A program made the translations under genes and the position numbers. A stretch of 40,952 nt of DNA, taken from positions 1-40,952 of the forward strand of contig QHQA01000017.1 in NCBI GenBank assembly GCA_003219695.1, in the 5' to 3' direction. Numbering within the stretch: position 1 is the first letter of the stretch; each line of letters opens with the position of its first letter. The notes beneath the pieces are model-generated. The model did not search any database, was not told where the DNA came from, and was given only the letters and a program-made list of their open reading frames with translations. This DNA is from Verrucomicrobiota bacterium (lineage in GTDB: Bacteria; Verrucomicrobiota; Verrucomicrobiia; Chthoniobacterales; UBA10450). Below, in pieces: positions 7,498 through 14,800 of this stretch.

Positions 7498-9111
7498 CTA
7501 TCGGCCTGTGCTGGCCAGGCCTGACGCCGGCTTTTCCTCGAGGTTTTGCTCTTGCAAGACGTTGTAACGCGTCTTGATCCGTTCGCGTGCGGCCGCCACT
7601 TTATCGCGATCGAGCACCAGCGGTGGTCCCTCGCCGATCATGCGAATGACGATGCGCTCCGGCGCCTGTGCAAAAGCCTCTGCCAATTCGTCGAGTGTCC
7701 GAATTTTTTTGCCGTTGATTTCATCCACGATCTCGCCGCGGTAGGGCGCGAGATACGAATTGATCGGGTCCGGCAAAATGTTGCTCAGCACAATGACGTC
7801 CGGATGCTGCAAATAAATTTGCTCCAAAATGAAGTATTCGAAGAAATGTCGCAGACGCAGATCCGTAAACCGGTACGCTTCCAGCATGTCCAGGTTTAAA
7901 GGTTGAAACAGCAAACCGCCGTAAAGGACGTAACGCGGTCGCACATCGTAGCTATGACCTTGAAGCGAGTACGGCCAGGGCTTGTATAACTTGATTGTCA
8001 CTGTCATCGGCTGCTTATCCCGCAAAATATCGAACTTGACCGAATCGCCCCTGAACTTGCGCTCGACGACCTCCTCGAACTGCGCTTGCTCGCCGTTCAG
8101 CTCCACGTTTGCGTCGCTGGCGATGGGATGACCGTCGACCACAAGCAGGACGTCACCCGGCCGAAGAATCCCATCCGAAGGTCCGGCCGCGATCACAGAG
8201 CTCACCAGCACGCCGCGATCGTCATCCTTTAACCCGAGGAATCTTCGCTGCGCGGGATTTTGTAATTTCGCGTAGGTAATTGCCAGATCGGGATACTCGT
8301 CATAATGCCCATTGCTGATGTCCTTCAAAAAGCGATCAATGACCGGCGTAGGAATCATGTAGGCCACGCCTTGGGCGACATCGCCGCTGTAACCTTGAAA
8401 GGCGACTCCGACGACTTTGGCGTCCTGCATGACCGGGCCGCCGCTGTTGCCCGGGTTGATCTGCGCACTGATCTGGATCGTCAGATGCTGATCGATCGAC
8501 GAATGCGTATAGAGCTGGAAATCAATTCGCGACACGATCCCGGTCGTAACTGACATTCGTTCGCCGCCAATTGGATAACCGTAGGCTGAGACGGTGGATT
8601 CCAGCGCGGGAATTCCACCGAATTTTAGTGGCACCATGTTCTTGAAAAAATCCGGAGCCGACACGGTGATAAGCGCCAGATCGCAATCATTCGCGATGAA
8701 TTGCACTTTGGCCGGGTATTTGTTGGGATCCCCGTCGCGCTCCACGGTGATATACCGACTGTTGGCCACCACATGCGCGTTTGTCATGATGCGATTGCCG
8801 TTGATGACGAACCCGGCGCCGACACCGCGCTGAAGCCCGCCTGCGTTCCACGGCGCCCTGTAATCAGGCTCCACTGACGTAGCTGTGATTCGGACAAGAC
8901 TTTTCTGGACCGGCCCATTCGGCTTTGGCGGCGCAATCGGCACCGGCACCGGAACTACTGCCTGCCCAGGCGGAGTCGATCGCGATGCGCCAGGCTGCTG
9001 TTCGGGAACTTGCGGCTCACCAGGAGGCGGGGCAGGCGTGCTTTGCTGCTGCGCGTATGCGAACGGCACAAGCAGCAAGGCAACGTAACCGATGACAAAA
9101 ATGCGCTTCAT
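7498..9111 (-). CDS. Secreted HtrA/DegP-like serine protease with PDZ domains
   Basis: 537 residues: signal peptide (1-20, ending PFAYA), a Pro/Gln-rich linker (21-65), then a trypsin-like domain with an intact triad. The triad is His 113 in TNAHVVA, Asp 144 in CDLALI and Ser 223 in NPGNSGGP. A PDZ domain spans about 295-370 (GVLVSSVIAAGPSDGILRPGD), and a second C-terminal PDZ-like domain includes GEIVDEINGKKIRTLDELAEAF. HtrA proteases degrade or refold damaged periplasmic proteins. The C-terminal half differs from E. coli DegP and is shared with the downstream pseudoprotease, so the pair forms its own subfamily. It is the first gene of the two-gene minus-strand unit; its promoter should lie in the gap at 9112 and beyond. 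Confidence 0.9.
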   Translation of the reverse strand: MKRIFVIGYVALLLVPFAYAQQQSTPAPPPGEPQVPEQQPGASRSTPPGQAVVPVPVPIAPPKPNGPVQKSLVRITATSVEPDYRAPWNAGGLQRGVGAGFVINGNRIMTNAHVVANSRYITVERDGDPNKYPAKVQFIANDCDLALITVSAPDFFKNMVPLKFGGIPALESTVSAYGYPIGGERMSVTTGIVSRIDFQLYTHSSIDQHLTIQISAQINPGNSGGPVMQDAKVVGVAFQGYSGDVAQGVAYMIPTPVIDRFLKDISNGHYDEYPDLAITYAKLQNPAQRRFLGLKDDDRGVLVSSVIAAGPSDGILRPGDVLLVVDGHPIASDANVELNGEQAQFEEVVERKFRGDSVKFDILRDKQPMTVTIKLYKPWPYSLQGHSYDVRPRYVLYGGLLFQPLNLDMLEAYRFTDLRLRHFFEYFILEQIYLQHPDVIVLSNILPDPINSYLAPYRGEIVDEINGKKIRTLDELAEAFAQAPERIVIRMIGEGPPLVLDRDKVAAARERIKTRYNVLQEQNLEEKPASGLASTGR

Positions 9112-9298
9112 TTGGCGGAAAGGCTCGAAACTTAAACAGCCTGATCGAAAATCAAGGTTCGGATTTCAATTCGCAATTGGCCTTTCCCGACATACTGACA
9201 TGCTCCACGCTCCGCGCGTTCAAATCTGCTGAGACGTCTGGCGCGTGACACAGGCATCCTGCCATAGTCTTCGGCAAGCGCAGTGCTTCGTGGAAGTT

Positions 9299-9430
9299 TA
9301 GCTCCGTAGGGAGCGAAATGTTTACAGCAGCGGGCGCAAGAAGAGGGACCAAGCTCCGTAGGAGCGGCACACGACATGTCGCTCCTACGAAGCTTTTTGA
9401 GATTTTTCGATGTATTTGCTATAAACATTT
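9299..9430. repeat. Composite palindromic repeat (TAGGAGCG type)
   Basis: An inner hairpin at 9351-9395 pairs AAGCTCCGTAGGAGCG with CGCTCCTACGAAGCTT (one mismatch). An outer pair, AAATGTTTACAGC (9316-9328) and GCTATAAACATTT (9418-9430), brackets it, and another AGCTCCGTAGGGAGCG-like copy lies at 9300-9315. The nested layout is that of a BIME or a small non-autonomous element. Confidence 0.75.
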
Positions 9431-9505
9431 TGCCCATACGGGGCTGGTTTTCATCCGAGCAAATCTGATGCCGAACACTATTGGATCCTGCTTGGTCTGC
9501 GAACG

Positions 9506-9606
9506 AGCAGGCTCGCCACGGGACGAATTCGTCCGAATAGCGAACTGGGGAAGCCTGCTCGACCTGTCAGGTTCGCCACGGCGAATCCGCTCTGTGGCGG
9601 AAGCCT
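9506..9606. repeat. Degenerate repeat with GAGCAGGCTCGCC / GCCTGCTCG arms
   Basis: Contains GAGCAGGCTCGCCACG near 9505-9520, GCCTGCTCGACC near 9553-9564, then TTCGCCACGGCG and TCTGTGGCGGAAGCC. The first two can pair as an inverted repeat (CGAGCAGGC against GCCTGCTCG), and GCCACGG with CTGTGGC gives a second stem. It lies just downstream of the 3' end of the glycosyltransferase-like gene and may terminate it. Confidence 0.5.
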
Positions 9607-9649
9607 AAGTTACTTTGGCTACAGCTTCGCTGCCTTCGGCCATCTGTGG

Positions 9650-10819
9650 TTACTCCACTCGATCAAGGATCGATTTAAGCACTTTTTCCGCTTCGAAAAC
9701 CTCGCGTGCAATAATGTGAGCAGCTCGAGAATGTTTCGCATAGTCGGCATTAATTTTTTTCACCGCGTCCGCGATTTCATCGAGTGACTCAAAGGACAAC
9801 AGTCCTGCTTTTCCGCCATAAAGCTTGGTGAATCCGGTTTCCTGGGTGATGACTGGCCGACCTGCGGCCAGGTAACACGCGCTGCGGTCGCTGAACCAGC
9901 CGGTGTTGAGTCGGACATATTGGTCTTTCGCGACGGTGTACTCGCCTTTGGAGCGCTGGATGTAATCGCGATACAGCCAGTAATCGACGCTCATTTGCAG
10001 TGGGCAGCGTAGGCACCAGCCGTTTCGCTCAAATTTTTTGCGCGTCGCGACGTGTTCAATGTTCGTCGCCATTTCGAATGTTTCGCCGGCTTTTTTCGGA
10101 GCGCCAATGAAACGCAGGAATTCGCGTGATTTGCTCCAAAGATATTTCCGTCCCCGCCAGGTGATATCTTTCAGGCCGCTCGTGGACCAGTTTGCCACTG
10201 TCGTGAACACTGCAACACGCGGCGGACAACTTTTCGTTTTCCAGAAATCGGTGACGACTGGCTGTCGCGTAGGCAGCCATTTGAATCCGTGCGTCGGCAC
10301 GGGAAAACTTTTCGTCCCCACATTTTCGCCAAATGTAAAAAGCGCGCGGTGCCGTCCGAGATATTCGATTGTCGATTTGACTCCCTTGTCGATCTTGATC
10401 TGCTCAACGCTGGGATCGCTCTCGATGTAAAGAATGCGGTCGGAAACCAGCAAATCGTCGTTGAACTCCTGCGCGCCGCAAACGTTCAGGATCGCGTCAG
10501 CCTCGCGATAGAGTTGCCGGATTTTTTTCAGGGACAGACCCGCAGTTGGATTGCCCGGCAAATAGCGCGCGCAGAACGCCCAGCGATTTTTGAAACCAAA
10601 CTCGCGCGCCAGCCGGTTAAGAACTTTCGCGGCGTAATCGAACTCGTCGGTGACTTCGAATGTTTCCGGGTTGTACGGAAGGCGGGCCGAGTCTTCGATG
10701 TAAAAAACGTCGTGCCCGAGCCGTTGCAGGCCGACGATGTAATGGATGTGCTGCCAGATCACGCCTGCGATCGGCATCGAGCCCATGAAGCCCATGACGA
10801 CAATGCGCTTGCGTTTCAT
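9650..10819 (-). CDS. Glycosyltransferase-like protein (paralogue of the gene at 2-925)
   Basis: 389 residues from MKRKRIVVMGFMGSMPIAGV. The upstream in-frame ATG at 10861 lies in a repeat and is rejected. An N-terminal Rossmann-like start (IVVMGFMGSMPIAGV, HYIVGLQRLGHDVFYIED) is followed by LYIESDPSVEQIKI near the middle. The C-terminal half has TGWFSDRSACYLAAGRPVITQETGF, where the acceptor-distal half of GT-B enzymes binds the nucleotide-sugar. There is no membrane segment. It is probably involved in surface polysaccharide or glycolipid synthesis. The upstream neighbour on the same strand is a hexapeptide acyltransferase, a typical companion of glycan genes. Substrate unknown. Confidence 0.65.
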   Translation of the reverse strand: MKRKRIVVMGFMGSMPIAGVIWQHIHYIVGLQRLGHDVFYIEDSARLPYNPETFEVTDEFDYAAKVLNRLAREFGFKNRWAFCARYLPGNPTAGLSLKKIRQLYREADAILNVCGAQEFNDDLLVSDRILYIESDPSVEQIKIDKGVKSTIEYLGRHRALFTFGENVGTKSFPVPTHGFKWLPTRQPVVTDFWKTKSCPPRVAVFTTVANWSTSGLKDITWRGRKYLWSKSREFLRFIGAPKKAGETFEMATNIEHVATRKKFERNGWCLRCPLQMSVDYWLYRDYIQRSKGEYTVAKDQYVRLNTGWFSDRSACYLAAGRPVITQETGFTKLYGGKAGLLSFESLDEIADAVKKINADYAKHSRAAHIIAREVFEAEKVLKSILDRVE

Positions 10820-10830
10820 CGAGAAGAAAA

Positions 10831-10902
10831 CGCCCAACGTCCAACACTCAACGTCCAACATCCGATTGCCTGCATTGAGCGTTGAAAGTTGAGCGTTGAG
10901 CG
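10831..10902. repeat. Imperfect inverted repeat of CAACGTCCAAC / GTTGAGCGTTGA units
   Basis: The left arm (10831-10859) repeats CAACGTCCAACACTCAACG-type units and the right arm (10874-10902) carries their complements (GAGCGTTGAAAGTTGAGCG). Most mismatches are C/T, so the RNA could pair as G-U. It fills the gap between the acyltransferase and glycosyltransferase-like genes. Confidence 0.65.
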
Positions 10903-10912
10903 TCGAAATGAA

Positions 10913-11503
10913 TCACAGCTGAAATTTCTTCACCACAACCGCTGGATTCCCAGCGACCACTGTATTCGACTCGACGCTTTTCGTAACTACTGATCCGGCG
11001 GCTACGACCGAGTTTTCGCCGATCGTGACGCCTTTCAAAATTACGGCGTTCATGCCGATCCAGACGTTGTCACAGATTTGCACGGGAGCGGTTTTCAACT
11101 TGGGACGGGCCGGGCGCTTTTCGAAATAGGGCGCCAGAGCCTGGGCGTCGATCAGTCGCTGTGCCGGCTCAAGCGGATGAAAATCAGAGTCGGCGATGCC
11201 GACATTCCATGACATGAGGCAATACGACCCGATCTCGATTTTCTCTTCAGCCATGATGAGCGCGCCATTGAGGAGTGTGAAATCACCGACCGTGCACTGG
11301 CCATTCTCGCCGATGGAAAATGAACAACCGGCGTAACACGAAACATGTTTGCCGATGACGACGGCGCGCGGCTTTTTGCTGCGAAGCTTCCGGAAAATTT
11401 GCGCGCTTTCGCAATAAAATCCCTCGCCAAACTCAACGTTCGGCGGAACGGGGTCCGGCCACCAATCGCCTTCGACATGTCGGTCTTCTCTAACGTTGCT
11501 CAT
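10913..11503 (-). CDS. Hexapeptide-repeat (left-handed beta helix) acyltransferase
   Basis: 196 residues dominated by hexapeptide repeats: AVVIGKHVSCYAGCSFSIGE, CTVGDFTLLNGALI, IEIGSYCLMSWNVGIADSD, then VQICDNVWIGMNAVILKGVT, IGENSVVAAGSVVTKSV and NTVVAGNPAVVVKKF. The late IGxNAVILKGVTIGxxSVVAAGSVVTKSV block is diagnostic of the WcaF/LacA/CysE-like acetyltransferases that use acetyl-CoA. The fold is normally trimeric, with the active His between subunits; H108 in the SDFHP segment is a candidate. It probably O- or N-acetylates a sugar in a surface glycan, in keeping with the glycosyltransferase-like gene downstream on the same strand. The exact acceptor is unknown. Confidence 0.85.
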   Translation of the reverse strand: MSNVREDRHVEGDWWPDPVPPNVEFGEGFYCESAQIFRKLRSKKPRAVVIGKHVSCYAGCSFSIGENGQCTVGDFTLLNGALIMAEEKIEIGSYCLMSWNVGIADSDFHPLEPAQRLIDAQALAPYFEKRPARPKLKTAPVQICDNVWIGMNAVILKGVTIGENSVVAAGSVVTKSVESNTVVAGNPAVVVKKFQL

Positions 11504-11533
11504 AGTAGCCCGACCGTCCCGGTTGCAAATCCC

Positions 11534-11559
11534 AGCGGCGCAAGCGAGACGCTCGCGCT
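11534..11559. repeat. Short palindrome at the end of the ABC exporter gene
   Basis: AGCGGCGCAAGCGAGACGCTCGCGCT folds through GCG-AGCG arms and overlaps the exporter stop codon (TAG at 11558-11560). It may act as a terminator-like hairpin, though no T-run follows. Confidence 0.45.
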
Positions 11560-13303
11560 ACTTTGTTGCGAATTTTCCTGATGCATAAAGCTTCGCATAG
11601 GTGCCGCCGCGCGCGACGAGCTCCGCGCCCCGGCCTTGTTCGACGATGCGTCCGTGATCCAGCACGATGATTTGATCCAGGTTATGGATGGTTCCTAGAC
11701 GATGTGTGGCGATCAAGGTTGTCCGGCCGCGCATTAATTCCTGAATCGTTTCCATGATCGCGGATTCGGTTGCTGGATCGAGTGCCGAAGTCGGTTCGTC
11801 AAGCAACAGGATGGGCGCATTTTTCAAAAACGCTCGCGCAATTCCGATGCGCTGCCGTTGGCCGACGCTCAAATGTCCGCCCCGTTCACCTACAGGGCTG
11901 GCGTATCCCTGCGGCATCTGCCGAATAAATTCGTCGGCCTGCGCACGACGCGCCGCTTCAATGATTTCTTCGTCAGTCGCATCCGGGCGGCCATAGGCAA
12001 TATTTTCGCGCACTGTTGTGGAAAAGAGCAGTGTGTCCTGCAACACGATGGCGATCTGCGCCCGCAAGGATTTTTTTGTGATCTCACGCACATCGCGGCC
12101 ATCGAGCATCACGGACCCGGTTGTCGGATCGTAAAAACGCGGCACAAGACTGAACAATGTGCTCTTACCGGCGCCGGTGCCGCCTGCCAGCCCAACGATT
12201 TGATTCGGTTCGATGCGGAGATTGACGTCCCGTAACACATATCGATCTTCCGCATAGCCGAAACTAACCGAGCGCAAATTGATCGCGCCTTTGGCCGATG
12301 AAATTGCAACGGCATTCGGAGAGTCGCGCACGTCGTCCTGCCGGTCCAAAACTTCAAAGCAGCGTTTGGCGCCTGCGGTTGCGCCTTCCATTGCCCAGGC
12401 TGTGTAGGTGAGCGACTCCAGCGGCTGATAGAGCATCAGCAGATAGGCGCTGAAGACAAGCAATGAACCGAGTGTGAGCGTGCCGGCTAGGACGTGCAAT
12501 GTTCCCACGTAATACATCGCTGCCGTGCCGAGGACCATGAGGGTGCTGATCACCAATGCGCTGTTCACATTCGTCAAGGTCAGCCGCAGATTTGCCTGCA
12601 AACTCTGACGCGCTTGCTGATGAAATTGCCGGACCTCGAAATCTTCGCGCCCGAAGGCGTGCACCATGCGGATCGAGCTCAGTCCCTCCTGCGCTTGCGC
12701 GAGCACGGCGCTTTCCTGTTCCTGAATCGAGGTCGATTCACGACGAATCCGGCGCGCGAAGAAATAAATCGCGGCGACGATCAACGGCACAATCGCCAGC
12801 GAAAGCAGCGTCAATACCCAGTCGAGCCGTACCATGACGACGAACGTGCCGAGCAGCGTGATTACAGACGCGAAGATGTTGGTGAATCCCTTGTTGTAGA
12901 TCGTTTGGATCGACTGCGAGTCGTACGCGACGCGAAAACTGGAATCGGCCGATCGCCGGGCATCGTGATACCTGAGCGAGAGTGACTGGAGGTACGCGTA
13001 GAGGTCGGTGCGCAATTTCAGCAGCGCTTGCAGCCCGATTTTTACGAACAGATAATTCGTGATCCAATTCATGATTCCCCAGAGAAATTGGAGGAGAACT
13101 AGCGCGAGACAGAGAAGAGGAACCCACATGCGCCAGTCGCCTCGCGCAGCGGGAGCCGGTCGCAGGAAATCATCCACGATGATTTTAAACGGCCACGGTT
13201 TGAGCAAGTTCAGGGCAATGGCGATGAACGATACAAACAATCCCAGAATCGTTTGTCCCCAGAACGGCTGGTAATAACGAAGGACGCGCCGGTAGATCGA
13301 CAT
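11558..13303 (-). CDS. ABC exporter, fused permease and ATPase (MsbA-like)
   Basis: 581 residues. An N-terminal six-helix transmembrane domain (about 15-310) is followed by the nucleotide-binding domain (about 340-581). Walker A is GGTGAGKST at 374-382, the Q-loop Gln is 422, the signature LSVGQRQ is at 478-484, Walker B is ILLLDE at 498-503, and the switch His is 534. The half-transporter would work as a homodimer in the inner membrane. Family members export lipids (MsbA, lipid A), peptides or drugs; the adjacent glycan-modification genes favour a lipid or glycolipid substrate, but this is inference. It is divergent from the dedA gene, with a 125-bp gap holding repeats. Confidence 0.9.
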   Translation of the reverse strand: MSIYRRVLRYYQPFWGQTILGLFVSFIAIALNLLKPWPFKIIVDDFLRPAPAARGDWRMWVPLLCLALVLLQFLWGIMNWITNYLFVKIGLQALLKLRTDLYAYLQSLSLRYHDARRSADSSFRVAYDSQSIQTIYNKGFTNIFASVITLLGTFVVMVRLDWVLTLLSLAIVPLIVAAIYFFARRIRRESTSIQEQESAVLAQAQEGLSSIRMVHAFGREDFEVRQFHQQARQSLQANLRLTLTNVNSALVISTLMVLGTAAMYYVGTLHVLAGTLTLGSLLVFSAYLLMLYQPLESLTYTAWAMEGATAGAKRCFEVLDRQDDVRDSPNAVAISSAKGAINLRSVSFGYAEDRYVLRDVNLRIEPNQIVGLAGGTGAGKSTLFSLVPRFYDPTTGSVMLDGRDVREITKKSLRAQIAIVLQDTLLFSTTVRENIAYGRPDATDEEIIEAARRAQADEFIRQMPQGYASPVGERGGHLSVGQRQRIGIARAFLKNAPILLLDEPTSALDPATESAIMETIQELMRGRTTLIATHRLGTIHNLDQIIVLDHGRIVEQGRGAELVARGGTYAKLYASGKFATK

Positions 13304-13383
13304 GTGGAATTTTTGGATTGCGGATTGCGGATTTTAGACTGAACTAGGGCGAATTCATTCGGCTCGACATCCGAAGATTCTTT

Positions 13384-13425
13384 GACGGAGCCTGGCCTGA
13401 GCGTAGTCGAAGGCCTCGGAATGAC
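13384..13425. repeat. Dispersed 42-bp repeat, copy 1
   Basis: Starts GACGGAGCCTGGCCTGAGCG and ends GGAATGAC. It matches 33688-33729 at about 38 of 42 positions by eye. This copy stops 3 bp before the dedA start codon, so it occupies the ribosome-binding region of dedA. Confidence 0.85.
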
Positions 13426-13428
13426 AAT

Positions 13429-14061
13429 ATGCATCATCTACTTGAAACGTGGTTCAATTGGGTGCTCACCGGAGGTTATGCCGGCATCGTGGTGCTGATG
13501 GCGATGGAAAGCTCGATCTTTCCCGTCCCCAGCGAGATCGTTATTCCGCCGGCGGCGTTCCTCGCCGCACAAGGCAAGCTCAATTTTTGGGGCGTGGTGC
13601 TGGCAGGCACAGTAGGATCATATCTGGGGGCGGCCATCACGTATTGGGCATCGCGATTAATTGGCCGGCCGCTGATTGTAAAGTATGGCCATTACGTGCT
13701 GTTAACTCCCAAAAAGCTGGAGGGCGCCGAACATTTTCTTGCTCGCTACGAAGCCGGCGGAGTCTTTTTTGCGCGGCTGCTGCCGATTGTCCGCCATCTG
13801 ATCTCGATTCCCGCAGGAATCGTTCGCATGAATTTCGGAGTATTCAGTGTCGTCACCATCGCCGGCTCGGGGCTCTGGTGCTGGATACTGGCCTATCTTG
13901 GCGACAAAGCATATCGCGTGGAGCCTCAACTTCTCACGAGTCCCGAAGCGCTCGAACATTTCATCCGTCAGCAATCGCGGGGGATTCTTCTTGTGATCGC
14001 GCTGTTCGCCGCGCTGTACATGTTGGCTCTGCGAATGATGAAGCCACGCTCAGGTGCATAA
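13429..14061 (+). CDS. DedA family membrane protein (VTT domain)
   Basis: 210 residues with the DedA hallmarks. A re-entrant acidic segment is ESSIFPVPSEIVIPP at 27-41, with GSYLGAAITYWASRLIGRP around 63-81. The basic/proline motif FFARLLPIVRHLISIPAGIVRM is at 113-134, and there are C-terminal helices at about 140-160 and 183-203. DedA proteins are undecaprenyl-phosphate or phospholipid translocases/scramblases needed for envelope homeostasis and proton-motive-force-linked resistance. It is divergent from the ABC exporter. No clear Shine-Dalgarno site is visible because the region just upstream of the ATG is a dispersed repeat. Confidence 0.92.
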   Translation: MHHLLETWFNWVLTGGYAGIVVLMAMESSIFPVPSEIVIPPAAFLAAQGKLNFWGVVLAGTVGSYLGAAITYWASRLIGRPLIVKYGHYVLLTPKKLEGAEHFLARYEAGGVFFARLLPIVRHLISIPAGIVRMNFGVFSVVTIAGSGLWCWILAYLGDKAYRVEPQLLTSPEALEHFIRQQSRGILLVIALFAALYMLALRMMKPRSGA

Positions 14062-14385
14062 GCGATCTGCCGAGGATGGCCAGCGCAATAAATTCGAAAT
14101 TCGAATATCGAAATCCGAAATAAGCGCGAATAAGAAAGGATCGAAGTGTCAAAAAGCTTCATTCGTGCCGGATTGTCGTGGGCTTTTGGTCTTCGTCATA
14201 GAATTTGTTTCGGGATTCGACATTCGCGCTTCGGATTTGCGCGCCTGGCTCCTCGCCTGTTTGAGGCACTGCAGCGGCTGCCCGGCGGTTCGGGTGAATC
14301 CGGTCGCCAAAGCGTGGCGCGTGGGATTGTGTTTGAAAATTGAACAAAAGTGTCGCTCAGCGGTCAGTTCTAAAGTGGATAAGGA
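14062..14385. other. 324-bp gap without a convincing gene
   Basis: Short frames in both directions here lack motifs. The left two-thirds is an imperfect inverted repeat (listed separately). The right part ends with TAAGGAG at 14380-14386, a possible ribosome-binding site for the small gene that follows. Confidence 0.55.
14091..14238. repeat. Imperfect inverted repeat rich in TTCGAAT/CGAAATCCGAA
   Basis: The left arm 14091-14120 (AATTCGAAATTCGAATATCG and AAATCCGAA) is partly complementary to 14201-14238 (GGGATTCGACATTCG, TTCGGATTT). AAATCCGAA and TTCGGATTT at 14111-14119 and 14230-14238 pair perfectly. The centre also carries AAAAAGCTTC. It looks like a degraded non-autonomous element. Confidence 0.55.
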
Positions 14386-14652
14386 GTGAATAACCAGTCT
14401 GTGATCATGGATGACATATTCACAACGACCGATGGCATTGTAGCTGCTCCGAGCAGAAACGGACGGCACATGAAAAGGAATCGTCAAATCTTAAAGCCGC
14501 GCACTCGGCTTTCGCTGGGTGACCTTATCCTTGCGGTGGGTTCCTGCACCCAAAGCAGCAGGGAAATGGTCGCAGCGGTCGCCGATCTTCTGGCCAGCGG
14601 CCAGGTGCGCGTGCAGGACAAGGGGCGTTTCTTGCGCGCCCGCGTCTGCTAA
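14386..14652 (+). CDS. Small conserved hypothetical protein
   Basis: 88 residues from GTG 14386; the conserved-looking part is MKRNRQILKPRTRLSLGDLI at residue 29 onward, then AVGSCTQSSREMVAAVADLL and ASGQVRVQ. I recall similar short proteins in Verrucomicrobiota, all unnamed. The amphipathic helical pattern (SLGDLILAVGS, REMVAAVADLLASG) resembles a small winged-helix or regulatory module, but no defining motif is visible. AAGGAG overlaps the GTG codon, so the true start could be GTG 14401, ATG 14407 or ATG 14470. It lies upstream of purB on the same strand, with a 148-bp gap. Confidence 0.55.
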   Translation: MNNQSVIMDDIFTTTDGIVAAPSRNGRHMKRNRQILKPRTRLSLGDLILAVGSCTQSSREMVAAVADLLASGQVRVQDKGRFLRARVC

Positions 14653-14800
14653 TCTTAAGACCGACTTGCTGTAGAGTCCCCTATCTCAGCGGATTCATCA
14701 CCGCGCAAATTCGCGGTGCGCACGCTACAGCGCCCCCGGGCAAAGCAGCAGGAAAGCAAAAACACTTTTCGCCTGACCCGCTCGGTTTTATCTTCCCAGC

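Larger units (their letters stand above)
9112..9649. other. 538-bp gap without a convincing gene, repeat-rich
   Basis: Short open frames here (for example 9318-9608 plus, 9132-9437 minus) have no recognisable motifs and run through palindromes, so I do not call them. The interval should contain the promoter of the HtrA pair near 9115-9200 and holds the two repeat blocks listed separately. No tRNA-like cloverleaf was seen. Confidence 0.6.

Noticed and set aside
9318-9608. Possible 96-residue gene in the gap before the glycosyltransferase-like gene
   Set aside because: Runs through palindromic repeats and has no recognisable domain or ribosome-binding site.
9420-9620. tRNA-like sequence (GGTTCGCCAC)
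   Set aside because: No acceptor stem, anticodon loop or CCA context could be assembled; the motif belongs to a repeat.
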